This document shows positions 58,426 through 64,000 of a stretch of 64,000 bases of DNA, in pieces. A program made the translations under genes and the position numbers. The notes below the pieces were generated by a model. The model worked only from the letters and a program-made list of their open reading frames with translations, was not told where the DNA came from and searched no databases. The stretch lies in assembly GCA_022747635.1 (NCBI GenBank), contig JAKTNV010000005.1:52954513-53018512 (forward strand), in the 5' to 3' direction. Origin of the DNA: Hetaerina americana. Lineage: Eukaryota > Arthropoda > Insecta > Odonata > Calopterygidae. The first letter of the stretch is position 1. Each line of letters starts with the position of its first letter.

Positions 58426-61000
58426 CGAGTGCAATTTTTGCAAGCAGAGTGGGACAGGTGTGATACCATTGGCTTGCAGATACATTGGTGCCCGTGTGGA
58501 AGCATCTTTCTCACTACAGACCATTTGCTTCATTATTGGACAATAATTGAGCCAAACATGATTAGCCTATGTATTCACTTTCAGTACAAGTACGTAATCG
58601 GTTCACAACTTGAGATTCGGAGCACGTAGTTTCTGATAGACTTAACCGAATTTTTCTGTCAATACCATGAAATCATATAAAATTATATGTTTAGCACAGG
58701 AAAATAATAGATTCAAAAATAAATTTTGTATTTGATATCGAATATTTTACCTAATACCCATATCGAAAACTCTACGTTGATCATGCTGACCTAAGAATCT
58801 TTCGAAGGCATTAAACACTTATATTTTTTATGTTTTACTTCGATTGTCTGAAATTTTGCTGTAAAATCATCATAATATATTTTTAGGTAAAGCCGAGAGA
58901 GATTTTCTAACGGAGATGTAATGTTATTTCACATTGTACACAAATATGGGTCATTATTCCTTCGTACTGTTAATTTTACTTTACTGACCCTAGTTAACCT
59001 CTAATTCCGAAATTATTGTGACAATAAGGAGTCTTCTATTTTGAACTTCGCAGGAACAACGGAGGTCGCCGTAAAACTCCCGCATTTTCCGTGACGATAA
59101 TTTCCTATTCACAGCATCGATCATTCTGATAATTAGCTCTCTGGAATTTTGCAGTCCAATTCCTTTAAGAAACAAAGGAATTTATCTTCAATATTAATGA
59201 CTACAATTTCCATCTCAGACGATGAGGTTACATGCAAGAAATGTCGATAACTATACTATAACTGTGACAAAATCATCAGCAAATCCTAAATGTATGTCGA
59301 CGGTAGTCCTTGAAAGGGGAAGTGCAATTCTAAAGAGTAGAGGAAAATTCTGTCAAATCTTAAAAAAATTGGTAATTTTTTTCCAGTTTTACTTGGTGAG
59401 AATGTTTCATTATTTTATATGCTCGACAGCAAAATCATGATCCTGTTAATGAATGTTTAATACGAAATTAGAAAGCTTTACCGTCCTCTTCTCGCCATTT
59501 TTTCATGTCAATGCTACATTGCCTAGCCGTAGGTGACGGGTTGACGACCTGGGGGAAACGTTAAGGGATCGGGGTGGGATTGGTGAAGGCCTCCGAAGGT
59601 GGGAGCAAGAACACGACCATGTGGAGCACTTTGAGAGACTAGAGAAAGTCCAAATATGTTCTGGCTTTCCTGAGAGACACCCTTGGGGAATCAAACCTGA
59701 TTAATCATTAACTGCAAACTCGAAATACAACCTTAACGAGCCTTGGAAACTGATGATAGCAAAACGATGTTTCGGAAATGGGATATTGCATGCATGGTTT
59801 GATAATGGAGATGGAAGTTCGCCTTGCAGTTTAATAATTCGTCATGTGACTAAAGAAATTTCCCAAATCTTGACGACATATTTCACACGTAAACTCAAGG
59901 ATGTGAAACAATCAAAATCCTTTTAATGTTTTAGTTGTTAACTTAGGCTTTATTGCCACTTTCTACTTACAGAGTCTAACTAGCAATAGCGAAGCAGCCG
60001 GTAAAAGCCCCATTGTAGGGTGCAGACAGTTGATGTCATCAGGGACAATTTGTATCAGGTATATTTCAGGGAGATCATAATGGGAAAATCATGTCACCTG
60101 AATCTTATGTTTCTGGTTGAATACCCATACAGATCCACAATGCTAAAATCTCTATTGAAATGGAGGATTGTTTACCGAAATTAGAAGTATTCAATATGTA
60201 AAACCTAGGCTGGACTCGAAATAATTCTGAAAGATCTACCACCCTTCTGCTTAAACCCATACACTTGGGGTAGGAAGTCACGCGTTTGAATAATGAATAA
60301 CCCAACAACAAGGAGAAAAAAAATAACTGTTCTCATGAATAACAGGTAACTCAAAAACCCAGTAAAATGTTTTAAGTTACGAGTATAATGATCCGTTTCT
60401 ACTGTACATGTTATAATATACAGGTATATACGGCTTCCCGTGTAAATCTCTCTTTGAAGAAACTAACTGAAATTACTTAAATTATAGCACCTAATTAGAA
60501 TTCAAAGCAAGTTTGCGGTGCAATTTATTGTTTAACACGCATGCCTCCAACCATACACCTGAAATTTAATACTCATGTACATTCCTGTAGATCTTCTATG
60601 GCGACTGAAAAGATTTGAACAAAAATAGATTCAGAATAAATGTGCGTATTTGATTGGGCGTTTTAATGTTGCACAATGATTAGAAAGACCAATGAAAATC
60701 ACCAATTATTGCAATCCCCTTTAAAAGAGCGTCCTCTACTTAGGCAGCAAAAAATACACAAATATCCGTATAACTTTAATGTATGTTTGCTCTCCAAATC
60801 CAGCTCGTTCGCGCAACAAAATGCGAGTTAACTGTATTATTCGTTATCTCAAGACTCCCTTAATGACCCCCAGGGAAAATATGAAGTTAACGCATCGCAC
60901 GTTTGGTCGAAGGAGTTTGGACATGAAGAAAATTGATAAGAGCATGACGTCTTAACGAAGGATCCTCACGATTTGATACCGTTCCTCTCTCCCTCCCTTT
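58426..61000. other. AT-rich intergenic sequence, nothing recognised
   Basis: The GC-richer patch at 59510-59700 carries a 63-residue minus-strand frame without a known domain. Nothing else was noticed. Confidence 0.5.
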
Positions 61001-61570
61001 CTTCCTCGTTCTCGACCTAGTCTCGTAGCTAGTCAGCCATCCGCTCCGTGCGGTCTTATATCTTTTCCGAGGGCTCCTCCCTCCCTTCGCTGCTCATTTC
61101 ACCGTCCTCTACCCCACCCCGCACTTCCCCGCAATTCCCCCCGCACTTCCCGCGTCGACCCCGATCAACTCTCCCCGGTCCGCGCCGCCATTATCTCTTC
61201 GCTCCATCTCGCCCCGTCTCCCCTTACACACCTTACCTTCGGCTCCTCCTTCGCGGAAATTCCCTCCGACGGATGGGCATTCTTTTGTGCGAGAGCGCGC
61301 GTGTCAGTGTGTCCGCGCATGTGTATGTGTGTGTGTGTGCTCATAATTGGCACTTGGGGCGTGCGATGGGAGTGGTTCGGGTATCACTTTCGGAAGAGTC
61401 TTGACTTTGAGAGAGAATGGAACGTGGCGGTTGAGGTTGGGAAAGGGGTGCAGGGATGTGGAGTGCTTCGTGGGGAGAGAAAGGGTGGACGAAAATTAGG
61501 GGGGGTGAGGGATGTGAGAAATGGAAACGAACGAATGGTGTTTTTGGAGGTATTGTGATGCGAATAGGAA
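61001..61570. repeat. CpG-containing pyrimidine-to-purine switch with (GT)n
   Basis: C/T-rich with many CpGs at about 61000-61260, a (GT)n-like run at about 61313-61341, then G/A-rich at about 61350-61560. Frames of 118 (+) and 127 (-) residues overlap here on opposite strands; composition explains both. A promoter or replication origin is conceivable but unsupported. Confidence 0.55.
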
Positions 61571-61807
61571 GTGGACTCGATAAGACTATCGATCTTGTCG
61601 AAAGCGATACTCTAAGGCACTTCGAGTTATTTAGTCGAGATGAATGAGAGTAGGCTCGTGATATTTTTCGTAAGGGGTATTTATGCGAATTGGGGAGAGA
61701 GGGACGTGGTAGCTCAGTAAACATAGCATTCTTCTGCTTTCTTTCATATCATTTTATTTAAAAAAAACCTTTTCTTCAAAAGACACAAACTGGGAAAGTT
61801 TTTCCCT
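61571..61807. other. short intergenic stretch
   Basis: Nothing recognised before the SINE tail. Confidence 0.45.
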
Positions 61808-62037
61808 GTAGTAGTTATCAACCCGAAGGTCGGTTTGGTATGTGATGGTAGAGTTCACCCAGTACTAAGCCAGACAGCGTGTGCAATTCACACTTCAGGG
61901 TAGTGGGGCCAGTTCCTTCCCCTGTGCCGGTTATGGTTTCCGAGGAAGATCTGGTACCCGAAAAATCACATAGCTTATGTGGAGCTGCAGGTACCCAGAG
62001 AGACTTTCCCGGGAATCAAACTAGGGCCCTCCGGTGG
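61808..62037 (-). mobile_element. tRNA-derived SINE, copy 3
   Basis: Antisense. The minus-strand head CTAGTTTGATTCCCGGG matches box B, and the box A part is missing or diverged. The body matches copy 1 closely (AGTTCACCCAGTACTAAGCC, GGAAGATCTGGTACCCGAAA, GGAGCTGCAGGTACCCAGAG on the plus strand). The tail read on plus, GTAGTTATCAACCCGAAGGT, is the reverse complement of the ACCTTCGGGTTGATAACTAC-type 3' end typical of invertebrate tRNA SINEs. The 92-residue plus-strand frame at 61879-62157 merely crosses it. Confidence 0.82.
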
Positions 62038-62861
62038 AAAGATAAAAAATGTGGTCGCAAAAATCTGCATATATCTGAGAATATTAAAACAAAAATTTGG
62101 ACTCAATTAGGTGAAACTAGTCTGAGTATATTGGTGAGAAAGAGTGACCGTGAATGAGGGGACGGTCATGAAGGCGGGTAGGAGGGACCCGAGCAGACTT
62201 ATATGAATGACTCCTTGAACAGTAAACGTGTGAAGTCGTTGGACCGTGGAAATAGTTGTTGTTTGGAGGGAAGCAGATTAGAAGAGAGGCAAAGTGGAAA
62301 TTGAGGAGAAGTGGCGCGGTAATTATGGTGGGATCCGGGTCCAAGGGGTAGGAGGAGATGCTTGCGATTAAGTTTTAGAGTAATCCGGGGAATAAGAGAA
62401 AAATGGTGGTATTCGTATAAAAACATGTTAACCGTGTATGTGATTATCTTATAATATAAACAGAAAAAGACGTCCGTAAATATCCATAGAATTTTGTCCC
62501 GTTGAACTATTGTAAGGGTTTAGAATGGAATGATTACAATGATATATACTAAAATAAATAGACATAACGTAAAATATGTATTGCTACATTCATGAGGTGA
62601 GCGATTTTAGTTGGAAGCCATATGAATACCATATGAAGCATGTGCTAGTCTTCAATTAAACTCGTTAAATTTTGGAGTGCATTTCTAAGTCTGCAATTTA
62701 TTTTTAATTTTTTGAGTAATACTTTTATTGGAGATTTAATGAAGTATTTGCCGAGTTGATATGGCATCTGCTCTTGTAGGGAGCATTCGTCCATTCAGAG
62801 CAAATCAACCGTATTTACAGTAAATAAAAGTTTCTGGCGTCACTTGGTGGAAATTCTTCCT
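62038..62861. other. intergenic sequence, nothing recognised
   Basis: No supported gene or repeat. Confidence 0.5.
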
Positions 62862-63000
62862 ATTGAACTTAAAATTAAACCACTTGGCTTTTCCGAATAA
62901 AAATTATTAATTATTAATTATTTTTATTTATTATTTTTTTAAATTATTAATATAATTATTTTTATTTGGAAAGGCCAAGTGGTTCAATTATAAGTTCAAT
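62862..63000. repeat. 139-bp foldback, about 47-bp imperfect arms
   Basis: The left arm (62862-62908) begins ATTGAACTT and contains CCACTTGGCTTTTCC; the right arm (62954-63000) is its reverse complement with about five mismatches. The central 45 bases are almost all A/T. It may be a MITE relic; no clear target duplication was found. Confidence 0.75.
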
Positions 63001-63252
63001 GTATTTACAGTATTTTGATATACATACTGCTTCTATGAATTTAAAAATAAATGCATATTTATTTTACAACCAGAAATGAAAACATAGCAACATAAAAGTT
63101 AATATGTGACAATAAATTGTTCAGGGATTTATTTTTTGGGATCATCTATAACTAATAGTAACGATGGTGCATCGTTTCTTACAAAATCGGTGACACCCAG
63201 AAGGTATGAACTACTATACTATTGGCTATGAGTTTGTAAAGTCTCCATCCTA
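63001..63252. other. AT-rich spacer between two foldback elements
   Basis: Nothing recognised. Confidence 0.45.
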
Positions 63253-63254
63253 TA

Positions 63255-63520
63255 GCCAATATTGGTTTTTGTAGAACTCCATACCGATATTTTGGTCAAC
63301 CTGGAGACCATCAACGGAAGTCCTCGTATGGCAACGGGGAAGACTACAGTAAGAAGTACTACTGCCGGTGGTCAAGACGTGGCTGTGGTCTTAGCCGTGT
63401 TCAAGTCCACCACTTGACATCGCTACTGTTGTCTTACCCGTTTCCAAACTCTGGCTCCTGATTATGGTCACCTATTTGACCGAAAAGTTAGTATAGAGTT
63501 CCACAAAAATCAATAATGGC
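63255..63520. mobile_element. 266-bp palindromic MITE-like element with TA target sites
   Basis: The ends GCCAATATTGGTTTTTGT and, inverted, GCCATTATTGATTTTTGT are flanked by TA on both sides (63253-63254 and 63521-63522). The complementarity continues inward (GGTCAA, then the TATGGCAACGGGGAAGAC side against TTTGGAAACGGGTAAGAC), so nearly the whole element is an imperfect palindrome centred near 63388. There is no coding capacity. TA duplications point to the Tc1/mariner type (family knowledge), but no autonomous relative is visible in the window. Confidence 0.75.
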
Positions 63521-63522
63521 TA

Positions 63523-63862
63523 AAAAATGGACACCATAGAAAACCAATGTTATATATAAGCATGACATTATAAAAAAGAAACGAAGTTGTTAATAATTGC
63601 CTCGTAGAAACTTTATAAAATAGTAAGACTCGTCCTAAACTATAAATATATAAAGTATTTAGATAACTGCTTTAGGAATTAGAATACTTTCTCCTCAACC
63701 TTTCTTTATAGCCGCGCCGAAAAATTGTACCTTTATTGATTTCAAAATATAGAATCTATTAAAATCCCACACCTGCATGGCACTCGGCAAGTCAATACTT
63801 CGGCATGCCATAGTGAATACTTTCACACCAGAAGTTAATATTAAGTATACTAATTATTATTG
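63523..63862. other. AT-rich intergenic sequence, nothing recognised
   Basis: No supported feature. Confidence 0.45.
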
Positions 63863-63865
63863 CCA

Positions 63866-64000
63866 GCGCCGGTGGTGGCGTGTTAACGTCATCATCTCCC
63901 AATTCAGAGGTCACGAGTTCGATTCTCGCGGTTTAGGGTAGATGGTTTTTCCTCCGCCTAAGGCTTGGGTGTATGTAATTGTCACATTGTTATGTCAATG
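63866..64000 (+). mobile_element. tRNA-derived SINE head, cut by right window edge
   Basis: GGTGGTGGCGTGTTAACGTC (box A-like) and CACGAGTTCGATTCTCG (box B) are followed by a SINE-type body beginning GGTAGATGGTTTTTCCTCCG and then GGCTTGGGTGT. The acceptor-stem partner of the 5' end is absent, so it is not a functional tRNA. It is a different family from the three antisense SINEs. The element continues beyond base 64000. Confidence 0.75.

Noticed and set aside
61048..61724. Overlapping 118- and 127-residue frames
   Set aside because: Same composition effect across the C/T to G/A switch and (GT)n.
63866..63940. Functional tRNA gene
   Set aside because: No 3' partner for the 5' GCCAGCG and the sequence continues into a SINE-type body.
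1..64000. CRISPR array, operon or prokaryotic-type defence system
   Set aside because: No regularly spaced repeats with unique spacers and no compact gene clusters; the repeat content is typical of an animal nuclear genome.

Overview
This is animal nuclear DNA, most probably from an arthropod and likely an insect. That inference rests on AT-rich, gene-poor sequence, abundant (TA)n microsatellites, several decayed mariner transposons of types common in insects, tRNA-derived SINEs and a non-LTR retrotransposon family. No host protein-coding exon, rRNA or genuine tRNA gene can be supported. Nearly all open frames are either transposon remnants or fall in pyrimidine-only or purine-only tracts, which cannot contain stop codons on either strand.

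Layout. 1-927: mariner running off the left edge, with one 1-base frameshift. 0.9-16.2 kb: AT-rich unique DNA with pyrimidine-rich islands (5.7-6.25, 9.34-9.74, 11.29-11.83, 14.64-15.1 kb) and a perfect hairpin at 7.83 kb. 16.19-16.49 kb: mariner C-terminal remnant. 23.1-23.6 and 51.2-51.8 kb: two copies of one internally deleted mariner lineage. 26.7-29.1 kb: repeat cluster of SINE heads, long (TA)n arrays, a SINE and a 255-bp inverted repeat with 120-bp arms. 30.4-31.2 kb: SINE head plus LINE tail. 36.7 and 44.5-45.3 kb: antisense LINE pieces. 37.5-39.9 kb: two different mariners in tandem, the second a 911-bp deletion derivative with intact terminal repeats. 55.8 and 61.8 kb: further SINE copies. 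57.0-58.1 kb: mariner remnant, (TA)n and LINE 3' end. 62.86-63.52 kb: two foldback elements. 63.87 kb to the right edge: another tRNA-derived SINE head.

The sequences form families rather than a gene system. Four LINE fragments share reverse-transcriptase or 3'-tail sequence. Three SINE copies share body and tail and all lie antisense. At least five distinguishable mariner types are present, none intact within the window. Recurrent features not explained by these families are perfect short palindromes, C/T-rich to G/A-rich switches, and a stem-loop-plus-GAAA motif next to (TA)n repeats. I see no defence system, biosynthetic cluster or other undescribed multigene system.
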